In this document: one piece after another, positions 48,309-59,690 of the stretch
Layout of the letters: each line of letters opens with the position of its first letter
How positions within the stretch are numbered: the first letter of the stretch is position 1
DNA from: Trichuris trichiura
Lineage: Eukaryota; Nematoda; Enoplea; Trichinellida; Trichuridae
NCBI GenBank assembly: GCA_037903355.1
Contig: JBAJFE010000011.1
Span: 1,745,001 to 1,809,000, forward strand
DNA: 64,000 nucleotides
Reading direction: 5' to 3'
Program-made: the position numbers and the translations under genes
Notes under the pieces: generated by a model
What the model was told of the DNA's origin: nothing
What the model saw: the letters and a program-made list of their open reading frames with translations, nothing else
Databases searched by the model: none

Positions 48309-51283
48309 ATGCGGACCAAGACCGGTTGGACTTGTGTTTTTTTTCTGTCTTCCTTATGCTTGCTGCTTCCCACCGAAGGAGGTATACCGCGCTGCGTGAA
48401 CGTAACTCTTTCACTGGTATGGAGCTATTTCAGCCACTGGTTACGTAATTACCGATTGTCCTATCCGCCCGGAGAACTGGAAGGTTCAGTTTGGTAAACA
48501 TAGGTGTCGCAAATCATGCCTTCTGGATGCTGACTGTGGTCCCAAGCATCAGTGCATTTGCGACCAGGAATGCGGCCTTAGCTGCATTCGAAAAGGTAAA
48601 CTTCATAAACATTTCATGGAATGAGCGCGACGATTTTCATACCTTCTTCGCAGGTTCCCACTGTTCGCTGGTGATTACCGGATTAGCCAACGGTCACGTA
48701 CGTTATCCGAAAGAAGCGATCGTTGGATCCAGTATAAAGTACGAATGTTCCGCTGGATATCGCCTTGTTGGGCCAGCGCGTCGCGTATGTCAGGGCAATC
48801 GCCTTTGGTCAGGTTGGGAGCCTTCGTGCACCACTTCCGGTAAGCGTTGTTCAATTGAAAATTGTGACGAGCAAAAAGCTGTTGGCATCTCCACTGCTTC
48901 GCCTTTTTGGACAACTTCTACACTGAACCGATGAAATGCCTTTGGAAGTTGTCTAACTTGAGCGCTGCAATTCTTGCATGCATTGATTAGTGAAATCCGT
49001 TTAGCCACTTAAAGTGTTAATAATCGAACGGTGACACTGATTCGTTCGGTCATATTGTCAAGAGGCTTTCCTTGCCCTGAGTTCTTTGCAAGAGGGTCGT
49101 CATTTCTTTTTTCATCACTCGCAAATTGACTTAGCCTTCTGTACGGTCTTTGACCAGTCGAAAGTTTATGCTTCTTTGGAAGGCTGTTTCTTAGCTTCTA
49201 ATCCATGATTTGGCATTATATGCTTCCCATTTTGCTTATCTTAAATCTGTATTGTACATCCGGTCAAATCATCACTGATAAGTGTTAGTTAAAAAATCAT
49301 ACTAATTTGTTGCTAAAATTTATTTTTGCTTGTAGACAAGTGCACTAAGCCTCCCGAATTACCTTACGCGAGACACAACGCATCCGAAGGGCTTCCTGTT
49401 CACGATGTGAACACTGTTCTGCGTTACGAGTGCACAAAAGGCTATGACGCTGACGATGGAGGCTTTCAACTCGCTAAATGCCTAATGCACAAGGGAAGTG
49501 CCGAATGGTTTGGTCCCGATATTAAATGTATCGGTATGTGTTTGCTTGTTGTTTTTTTCCAACTTTTGAAATGGCTTTCGTCGCTAAAGCTCGAAGTTGC
49601 GGCCACCCTGGTGAGGTGCTCAATGCTATACGCTTGGGAGAGCAGTTCACCTATCCCAATACGGTAACGTACCGTTGTATCGATGGATTTTATCTGCGCG
49701 GCTTGTCGACGCTCACGTGTGCGGACGATGGACGCTGGGTTGGAGAGAAGCCAACATGCAAACCCATTGAATGTCCTCGGCCCAAAGCCCCGTTGTACGG
49801 ACAAGTGCAAGGTACGTCAGTGGACTTTCAATCCAAAGTAGTCTACTCATGCGAAGAGGGATACCGTATGGTTGGTCAAAAGCAGCGCATTTGCCAAAGC
49901 GATCGTTCCTGGAGCGGTATGGAACCTTACTGCGAAGGTGCGTTGCAATCGCAGCGTTCATTGTCGACAAAGTTTGTTTAGAAGTCAGCTGTCCCACGCT
50001 TGGAGTCCTATGGAATGGATTCATTGATGGGGACGAAACATCGTTTGGAGCGATGGTCATTTTCCGTTGCTTAGATGGAATGACTCATTTAGGCGCTCCT
50101 TACAGTCGCTGTCAAAAGGATGGAAGTTGGTCGCACCCGTTGCCCAGTTGTATGGGTAAGCGAAGTGAAATCGGGAACAGCATCGTTCCTATCTTTATAT
50201 GTTGAAGCACCTTGTCAAATGCCCAAACTTTCCAATGGTCTGATAATGAGGGATGACCTTAGCGAACCGGTACCTCATGGAGAACACGTGATCATTCGGT
50301 GTGCTTCATTTCACGAGCTTGAATATTCGGAAAATCCGGTATGCAATAATGGCTCATGGTCGCATTTGCCACGTTGCGTGCCAAGTAGACACTATTTCCT
50401 TCAACTTTTTCTTTGGAAGTTTTCGTCTCCTTTTCCAGTAAGGTGCAGGAAATGGCCGGAGCCGGTTCGCAACGGTTACGTGCTTTTCGCCAAGACTCAT
50501 CATGGGGCAACGGCAAGATTTGTATGTCATCCGGGATATCAGTTGAAGGGACCTCCGGTAATTCGTTGCTCCTTTGGCGAATGGAAAGGCATCCGTCCTG
50601 TCTGTACAGAAAGTAACGCTGCCTAAGCGCGATGGTTTTGATTTTTGTGTGTTCTTGTTTACGTAGAACATTGTCCGCACCCGAAGACAGTGATTGGAAA
50701 TATTGAACACGGTTTGATCAAACTGGAGGGTTCGCTGGGCTCCTACGAATATAAAGACTACATTCGAGCAGTTGGTGAACATCGGACAATCGCATTTGAA
50801 TGTCATAGAGGTTATGTATTGGAAGGTGCATTATTTATTGCAACTATAATCTAGATTAGATGCTTTTTTTTGCTAGGTCCGGCCAGGGCTACGTGCGTTA
50901 ATGGAACCTGGCAGCCGAATGTTCGCCCGAGATGCGTTCTTCAGACGCATCCATCCTTAAGTAATCGTATTGATTGGGATGTTATCGTTCGAGATAAGCG
51001 TCACCTGTACTGGAAACCCATTCAAGTCATACGCCATTCGCAAGAGATTCAACAAGCCTTCGAAAAGGGTTCCATTCTCAGGGAAAATTCGTTCAAGCGC
51101 AAGCGCGTTGATAATGACGTACATTCATTGAGTAACCGATTCGCCATTTTGACAGACCCAGGCAAAGTGGAACTTGAAAACAAGCTTTGGGCTTCTTCTT
51201 CTTCCGGTACGTTTTTGAGGCAAACGCTGGTCGTTCCGTTTGTTGATGTTATTTTATTTTTACGCCGCTTCGTAGTTTCTTAA
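48309..51283 (+). CDS. lev-9: LEV-9-like secreted WAP + 8 CCP (sushi) protein
   Basis: C. elegans LEV-9 is a muscle-secreted scaffold with one WAP and eight CCP modules that clusters levamisole-sensitive acetylcholine receptors. Ten exons, all joined in phase 1: 48,309-48,381; 48,434-48,595; 48,654-48,839; 49,336-49,533; 49,590-49,937; 49,982-50,155; 50,208-50,384; 50,439-50,612; 50,667-50,825; 50,877 onward. Exon 1 is a signal peptide (VFFLSSLCLLLPTEGG). Exon 2 is an eight-cysteine WAP domain (CRKSCLLDADCGPKHQC, CDQECGLSC). Exons 3-10 hold eight CCP modules, each with four Cys and a Trp (for example YECSAGYRLVG, CQGNRLWSGWEPSC). A basic tail of about 100 residues follows. The last exon either reads to a stop at 51,283 (about 685 residues; LEV-9 is about 620) or is spliced at a GTACGT donor (after 51,206) to the downstream CCP/Ig array. 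Confidence 0.88.
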
Positions 51284-53171
51284 CTACATTCCGCACTGAC
51301 AACCTGCGAGCATTTATTGCTAATGGCACTTTTCAAGCACTTTGCTTAGCGGGCAGATCGATTCTTACACTTTCGATTCCTTAATCCTTTTAAATTTAGC
51401 TTTTCTATTCTCATTAGAAGTGACAAGCGGGAAAACGTTTCTTGAAAGCTTGTTTTCTTCACTGTTCGTGGATTGGAGTTGATATTGACACGGCTAACAT
51501 CAACTGTCCATTATTGACTCTTCTCAATCTGGCTCGTGCTGGAATTGTCAAGTTCCAATAAGGCCACTATAGATGGTGTTGACGTCTCAATTTAATTCAA
51601 GTCAGTTAAACTGATGGCAGCAGGTTGCATAAACGTAAATGTCTGATTTCCTTGGGTATCACACTTTAGCATTGCTAACGAGTTTGAAAACGTGTGAAAA
51701 GCGAACACGAATTGTCATTACCGATCATTGATCACAGCAGACAACATTCAGTTTCCACTTCTTCCATTCCGTTTCTTTAATTCCACATCACTTTGATGTA
51801 TTTAAAGACGGCCCATAATGCGCGCATAAGTAGAGTGCAACTGACCATCAGAACTATTATTGTAGTTGGAAACACTGTGTTCAATCTTGTTTAGCTTTTC
51901 AGCCGCCTCACTCTGATACGTAGCTTTCCTGGGATAGTAATGCATACAGATGAGTAGACTTTGTTTTCTGCGTCTTAAATCGCGAAAACCTTAGTAATTT
52001 CCGATTATCTTGAAATGCAGACGAATCAATGATGTGAACTCACTTAGAGTGTATTGTTTTATTTCATTATGTTTTGCTGTTACACTTAAATCGAAGCCCT
52101 AAGATACATAGCTTTCCTGCTTTCAGTGCCTTCGGATTGGTGGAATAGTTGTAAAAACTGATGAACAGGTACTATTAATATTTACAGTATGTCCTGTTGC
52201 ATTTATGAACAGCTTTTCCGATGTCTAACGTGTGGCTGAGTATTCTTTTGCGCTGCAAATAAGCTGCGATTGACAGTGTGTGCTAATGATGCATTCGTCT
52301 ACGCGTCAGTATACAATTATTGGCACGCAAAGTCAACCACTAGACAGCGTAATGCTCTCATCGCGTAACTTAAATGGATGATCACGTTTCGCCATTCCCT
52401 AAATGGCTTGCATTAATGATCGATCCGTCTTGAACGCTTTGTAAAAGAAATGCCCCCATAGTCTCATCAGACTGAGAAGAACGCAACTAATTCTGTGTTC
52501 ATTTTGTTAACTGAGCATTTGTATTAAAAAAATTTGTTTGGACAGAGTGAACACTTTGTTATTGATGTAATGGATGGCATTATTTGAACGTTTTTTAATA
52601 ATTACGGCCTTTGGTTGGAAATGTCAGAATTTTGATTGGATGAGTAATTTTTCTCATTCTTCCGTGTTCCATTCGGACACAATATTCTCAATAACGGTTT
52701 TATGTTGAGAGCAGCTAATTTGAAAACTTTGTTCCAACAACAATAGGTCGTCTGAAATTGAATTTTCTTTTTGATACGGTGATTGCTCCTTTTGCTGATT
52801 TCAAGAGTGCTGTCGGTTTACCGTTGCGTACTAACATGTTAGAAAAAAGCTTGGATCATCTGACAATTATAAAGGCGCTTTTTTTGTCATGACGCGGAGC
52901 ACGCTGAAAATTTTGCGCATCATAGGTTCATAAAAGATCACTCTTTGTGATATGATGCTTTCTAATGATGCATAGCTGCACTTGAAGGATCACTGATTTT
53001 CAGAAAAGTCATTGTTTCAGTCATGAATATTTCTCGAACTCTGTTCTTTGTTGTGGTTTTCTTAGCATTAATATGATAAAAGGCTTCATGACGTTCCGTT
53101 TAGTTTTTATTGCAAGTTGATGTTTTGTTGATTTCATTATAATTAATAAATTATATGCGGTAATATTTCAG
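51284..53171 (+). other. Intron or intergenic region between the two CCP arrays
   Basis: About 1.9 kb without recognised exons. A start-to-stop ORF with a signal-like sequence (MNISRTLFFVVVFLALI, ATG near 53,026) has no donor that joins it in frame to the next exon. I found no other plausible ATG plus phase-1 donor. There is also no AATAAA close after 51,283. Confidence 0.4.
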
Positions 53172-56100
53172 CATGTACATTGCCAACGAGAGCTAATTCT
53201 TTCTTCGTTATTGCCGATCAAATTGTAACATACGGAGAAGAGGTGCCGGATGGGACCACAGTAAAAATTCACTGTTCACCTGGCCATGTGCTAGAAGGAT
53301 TGCCGGAAAATTTGTGCTTTACGGGCACGTGGAAATTTTCATTTGGCAAATGCTTTCCAAGTATTAAGTTGAATAGCACTAAAGAATGTTGCCCTTTGAA
53401 ATTGATCGACGGTTCTTTAGTACCGTCGCCTGTGGAGGCGAATTGTCCACCTCCTGCGGATTCGGATCGGGTAGCTGTGGTCTGGTTGCCGCCTTTGGAG
53501 CAGGTTGATAACGGCAGCACCTATGAAAGCACTGCAATCCGTCGGATTGCCGTTGGCAATGGAAATTTTTCAAATCGGCGGTATCCAAATGCAAGTATTG
53601 TCAAGTATGCATGCCAGAGGCCGGAGACTAATCGTAGTGCAAGACAGAGACCGCAAGCAATGTCTGTTCAGTGCGTCGACGGGCGCTGGATTGCCTTACT
53701 GAGGCCATGTTGTAAGCTGTTTCACATGTCGTTTTATTACGTTTTTTAAAGCGCCGTTCTGTTTCAAGTTTCCATGGAGTCTCGTCAACTGGAGCCAACT
53801 ATTCGTCGTTTCTCCATGGAAAGTAGTGTCTCCATACCCTCTCTGCTCAGCGTCTCATCACTGCCTCCAATAGTCCGTCGCTCGCGGCGTTGCCTGAAAC
53901 CGGATATTAGAGCACCTTGGGAAGTGGTAGCTTACTTCAGCCACTCCAAAGCAAACAAAGGGGTAGTGAAGCCTCAGGTGAAGACTACATACCGTCAAGG
54001 AGCCACTGTTTATGTAACTCGACGGTGCATACGGCTTTCTTGATTTCTCCTTCCTTAGGTGCGTTGTTCCACAAATAATTTGACAAGTTGGACGAAATGC
54101 GTTGGCGGACGTTGGTCAGAGTTGGACGAAAACCTATGCAAAAGTGAGCAGCAGGCGTTTCTCCATAGGGAGTCTCCCGAAAGATTTTTTTAGATGCTTC
54201 GAGTGACCAACCTCTGATCAGAGAAGGAGATTGTATTTTCAATCCGCTCGACTTTGTCCACATGACCGTTTCCAGTGTTCATTCTGGCGAACAGTTTGTC
54301 TTTACCCAGCATCTACCTGAAGGAACTGAATTAACTCTGCGGTGCGAGCATGTAGGTCTTTTCCAGTTGGTTGGCCCTGGTCAAGTGCTTTGCCGCAATG
54401 GCAGTTGGTTCAGCACTTCGCCAAAGCCTTATTGCAGACCCATCGGTACCACAGTTCCGTCAGGCAAGTGAACAATGCGATCTGATTATTTTGTCGGCAA
54501 AGTAGCCATTAGGACGTCCTCCCGCAATCGTATTTCGGACCGTTCAGGGCGACGCATCGCCTAGTTCATCAGGGGATTTGATAGTCCGGAGGTCGTCCAC
54601 CTTGCAACTGGACTGCCTGTACCCAATGGACAAGGGTCAACCTGCTTGGGTAAACCGCCCCAAACGAAAAGTAATTTTCTAACTTTGTCTCTGCGTTACA
54701 GCATTACACCAGCTCGTATCGGCAATATCCGCAGCATTGGGTTAATGTCTCTGTCGACATGGATCGTTTTCGTGATAGCCACGCAAGCATGTTAACTGGT
54801 AATCCGATCACGCTGAGCGCCTACAGGCTGACTGTCTACATGGCCAGACCGGAAGACTCTGGAACGTTTTATTGTGTTGATTCAGTTGGTCGACGTCATG
54901 CTATACGCGTTATCATCAAAGGTGAGTAGATTCTATTATTATGCGTTATCTTTTCGTCGCAACGAACCTTTGCTAAACTACTCCTCGAGATTCCCCAGAC
55001 AGTATGCATCTGTAAGATAAGAAATCTGTACGTAGCTTTTGATACGCATTGTTAAACGTTAGAGTTTGGTAAATGAAAATAGGTTTTTTTGTGTTAAGAA
55101 CGCTATTGAACCCCGAAATGGGAAATATGCATCAGCTGCCGTACGTGCGCGTTATTCAATCTGACAGCGCACTAAAAGTGCGAGTAGAAGAAGCTTTGGA
55201 AATCATGAGCCAACTAATTATTAATAGCTGTCAGCGGAAGGCGGCATGGTGACTTAGTTTTTGCGAAAGGTTTCAACTGGCTGTCCTGCACCTTTTTGCT
55301 CACATCCATTCTTCAACGTGACGGATAGCGGATAAGCGTTGACTATGAGTGCAAGCTGGTACTGTCGTCGCATCCATCATTGGTGGACGCAGAAAAGAAG
55401 CAAAGATTATCATCCTAAGGCGGATTTCACGCGCATTCGATAACGATGCGCGCATAGGAGTTTTGCAATCAGTAGCAACTTTCTTGACTGGTTTGCTCAA
55501 AGCCAGTTTTGATATTCACTCGGGAGAAGTTTTGCGTGACTAACTGGGCCAGCAAAGGCAAGAAGAAACGGGCTGCCGATATTGGGCTGACAATGCGTGG
55601 GAGTAGCAATGACGACATGCCAAATTGACGTGACAATCGTCAAAATGGCAAACGTTTAGGCAGATAAGCTGTCAAAACTGGTGACAACTCTGCGAGTCGC
55701 GTTCAATCGTATAGGCGTAGCTTCTTTCGGGTGCAATGAGCTCAAGTTTAAGTCACTTCTGGACGCGTCATTCCCCTGCAGTACGCCGCTGTCACAACCG
55801 TTGAAACGGCCTATTAACCGCATTGGCCAAATGGGTCTACGCTACGGAAGGAAGTGTCGAACTGCTTTGCCGAATTTATTGCGAAGAACTTGCGTATTGA
55901 TTGATCCTTAAGATGGCATTGCACTTGGGCCGTTTAGTGTTGATCTTGCTGCTCGGAGTGCGGGAATGTCATGACAGGAAGTGAAACATTGTCGCCTTTG
56001 CCTAGTGCTGACTGCTTTAGTAGTTCAATAGCCTCAGGAAAGCGATAAGCGAATACTAAGGAAATTTTGAATAGCATTTTTGAATAACTCGCTGAAATGC

Positions 56101-59100
56101 CGCCATTGCATTTGGTGGTTTCTAACTGAAGGGTTCCGCTTTTTTTGCGTTTCGCAGGAACAGCAAACGTTCCATTCATTTTTTTTAGTAGGCAACGTAC
56201 TCCAACTTTCAGTACGCGTCTTCTCATCTTTTTTTGTCGATGAACTATCTTAAGAGCCTTAGTTCCCTGTGAAACTTTGTTGAGGATTTCTGTGTTCCTC
56301 ATTTCTTCTCATTGTTGGCAACAAGCTCAGAAGGTTCATACATGTTCGTCTAAGCTGTAGGTTTTGCTAACCAGTACGAGTTAACGTAAACGGTCTATTA
56401 TTTCCTTGCATTCCTTTGGGCAAAACGAAGATGACCATGACTTGTAAATAATCTTTTCTTTACTTTTAATGTTCGTCCCTAAGACAGGAATTCTATACGT
56501 CATGCTCAGGTTCGTATGCTTGAAGTTAGCCTGTAAAAGTTTTATTGTCTCATTCTGTGCGCGAAGGGAAGATGTTATTTGTCAGTTGTTACGCGCTTGT
56601 GCTACCGATGTTAGAAGTATGAAAAACTGCTTTCGATCACATCGTAAAGCGTCCACTAGCGATAGATAGATAAGAGTGAAATCCAATGGTTTTGCTGTGC
56701 TCAACTTCAGTTAATGTAAGCAATTTTTTTCCCACGATTATCTGTCCTTCAAAGTCATCAGAAAAGTAATGACGTCTTCATTTAACGTAGTTCTTTTCGT
56801 AGCTCTTTCAGAGTATTGAGATCTTGAACAAGTCGTGAACTGTTGCGTCCTTTAGCAGAAACTTAAATGACAAATGTATGCGATTAAGGATTTTTTACTA
56901 ATTGTCGAGCAGTTTAGCAAATATTATCCTTTTATAATAAAAACATTCAGCTGAATTTGCCCGCGGTTAGCGTGCCTAACGTCCTCTACGCGTAGCGTTG
57001 AGCCATCTTCACGTGAGAGAATAGAAGAAAAAACTTGGAAAACCGTAGGCGAAAATGTACTGTTGACAGTTCTGTGGGAGCAATTGCATTAAGATCGCAG
57101 CCATACATCACTTTGTAGCGTATCGTTGACTTCCTGCCAGCACGTCCAAGTCACGTTAGGGTCGCACAAATGCAAGGTTCTTGCTGTCGTTCTGACATTC
57201 CATTCTTCTTCATTACTCATCCATAGCGATCGTTGCATTTGGAGTACCGCTTTTCTGTTTTGCGCACACTCTATATCATTATCCTTAAAAAATCAAACCA
57301 AATAGTGATTTGCCAGTTTATTTGTCTTGGTTGGCATTTGCTCAGCAATGCAAAAAGTGACTTCGCGCTTTTCAGTTAGGATTGAGCAGATGTAGCGAAG
57401 GAGCTACTAGTTTTTATTCCAATCGCTGTTTAACTTTTAATAGCACAGTATGACTTTTGTGTGCGCAGGTTCGCCTAGCTAAATACCCTCAAACTTAATT
57501 AGTCTTTTCGTTGGGATTTCCAGCATATCAATCTTTCGCAAATATACCCCCTTTGGCATGAGTGAGTTCAAGAGAATCTCTAGAAATTGCCCTGACTAGA
57601 CACTTTCAAGTGTGCGCATAAATAGTCAGCGTTCGCGATCGTCTGTTGTGGTACACTCTTAACTGCTTGATAGCTGACGCTGCTGGTCGCTTATTCTAGT
57701 TGCAATAGTCACGCTAGATAAGTACTTCATTGTCTGATGACATCCGGGGGTACATGTGAGCACAGTGTACCCAATTTACTTGAACAGTCTTCCCGGCACG
57801 CAACAGCTGTCCATCGCCTGCTGCGTCAATGAGCGTCACCGACGACGATGGTTCCATCATTCATAAGCGTAGTAAAAGAGACTCCTAACGCAGTGTCACG
57901 CGGACAAGTAGGCATCGCTTTGCCAACAAAGAATTATCGAGAAATGTACCAAATTGTACGAGTTGACAGTGTGAGCATCAAACTGATTAAAATTAAATTC
58001 GTCGGCAATAGTTGAGATGGCAAAAAATTGTCTGCCCAACATAAGCGAAAAACAAGGTTTACTATAGAGTAAACGTCGCAGACTGGTGAGAGTGCACCTG
58101 CGACAACGGACAAAACGTTCACCATTTTGTTGCAATTCGTAGTGTCTCATTTCTGATAGAAATGAAAGCTCGTGATTCAAGCGATTGCGCATGTTTCAGA
58201 CATCACTTGCCCGCTGTTGAACCAGGGCCAAGCGATGATTGCCAAAGCGACCAAAGGCAACTACTTCGGCAGCGTTGTTGACTTGAAATGCCGACCTGGT
58301 TTTACACTGATAGGCGCTAGTCGCTTGCGCTGCCTTGAATCTGGCCAGTGGTCACAAGTACCATTGCCGCAATGCCAAGGTATAGATAGACGCTAGTAGA
58401 CATTGAGACAGAATTAGATTCTATTCAACCGACAAAATGAAAGGCAATTTTAAATCACCTTGCAGCTGTACACTGTTCTCCAATAAGAAGTTCACATTCG
58501 GCTCTAATGGTCAACGTTTCTTCGTACGAATATAATGGCATAGCCATTTTCCAATGCAAAACCGGCTTTACAGTCGATGGACCCCGTTATATTCAATGCA
58601 CATCTCATGGTCAATGGAGCGAAGATCCGCCGAACTGTGCAGGTGTTTATACGCTCTGTTGACCAACATTGCCAACATGTTGCTATTACAGTTGTTCGAT
58701 GTACAAACCCCGATGTACCAACCGGAGCGGTGCTGGTACCCCGAAAGGTCCACTACTACTATCGAGACATTGTTCTGTTCAGTTGCTCAAGTGGATATTT
58801 GCTGACAGGCAAAAACTACGCTATCTGCAACAAACATGGAATTTGGACAAATTCTGCTCCCGAATGTACGCCTCGACTAGTCGTAGGAGCTCTTTAACGA
58901 CGCTGCTATACTTGTCAGGTCTTCGCTTTTGTTGGTTTCCGGGACAGCCGGTGTTCGGTGACACTACCTCACCACCGAAAGCTTACTATTTAGTAGGCGA
59001 TACTATCGTCTACTATTGCATTTCGAATAAGTACAAGATGGAAGGAAACGCTGTCACTCGATGCACCGGTACAGGCAAGTGGTCATCAAGCGTACCTAGC

Positions 59101-59124
59101 TGCAAGCCGCAAAGGCCAACATAG
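53172..59124 (+). CDS. Hikaru genki-like CCP/Ig protein (or C-terminal part of the LEV-9-like gene)
   Basis: Ten exons: 53,172-53,711; 53,769-54,013; 54,059-54,143; 54,194-54,445; 54,513-54,649; 54,702-54,921; 58,200-58,379; 58,466-58,642; 58,692-58,865; 58,919-59,124. All are GT-AG and frame-compatible. Four divergent CCP modules come first (for example CSPGHVLEGLPENLC and RCSTNNLTSWTKCVGGRW). Next is an Ig domain split across two exons (LQLDCLYPMDKGQPAW ... LTVYMARPEDSGTFYC). Four clearer CCPs follow (KCRPGFTLIGASRLRC, FQCKTGFTVDGPRYIQC, FSCSSGYLLTGKNYAIC, YYCISNKYKMEGNAVTRC), ending SCKPQRPT. Ig followed by CCPs is the architecture of Drosophila Hikaru genki, secreted into cholinergic synaptic clefts. 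The first exon begins in phase 1 inside a protein, with no signal-peptide exon found, so this may continue the LEV-9-like gene. Confidence 0.8.
54922..58199. other. Large intron of the CCP/Ig gene
   Basis: A 3.3-kb intron between the Ig and the following CCP exons. It includes an antisense open frame (55,934-56,302; 122 codons, basic) that has no recognised homology. No other feature is visible. Confidence 0.5.
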
Positions 59125-59327
59125 AATTGACTTTTCATGACCATCCATCATCATCATCATTGACGACAGGCGGTAGTAGAATGGCAACGAGGGCAGACAG
59201 AAAAAGAGACAGTAATGTCTACTGCGCGCAAAAAAGGAGAAGGTGAACGAGAAGAGACGAAAAGGAAATGGGACAAGACTTATGATGCTACGTCGTCTTC
59301 TAGAAGGCGCGCTAAAAAAGAGAATTG

Positions 59328-59333
59328 AATAAA
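59328..59333 (+). terminator. Poly(A) signal, CCP/Ig gene
   Basis: AATAAA lies about 200 bases after the stop at 59,124, in the gap before the convergent glypican gene. Confidence 0.55.
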
Positions 59334-59690
59334 CATTTGCCAGTGGGAAACAACGAGCAACAGGTTCCCGGAATTTTGAGATTTCTATTGGCCGAATAGC
59401 AACGACCAAACTGTGGACGACAACATTTAAACGGCAGTGCCTGCTGACCAGCGGATGAAACTTCTCACCGGCAACGGTCAGCATTACGCTCAAGCCGCAA
59501 CGGTGCAGCTTTTGCTGCTGCGGCGGCACACGTTTAGCTGCTCTAATGCGTATAAGTACAACATTTAAAATAGGGTCGACGGACCATCGGCGACTACACG
59601 TTTTCTATCCACCGAGTTGACGACGGACAATGCAGGCGAACAGGCCAGCTGGCGCTTCTGCGTTTCTTGCCGGGGTTTTTACATGATCAT

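Noticed and set aside
53026..53079. Signal-peptide-like ORF that could start the CCP/Ig gene
   Set aside because: None of its GT dinucleotides gives a phase-1 junction to the exon at 53,172, and a phase-0 junction leads to an early stop.
55934..56302. 122-codon antisense ORF in the large CCP/Ig intron
   Set aside because: Basic composition only; no known family, promoter or splice context.
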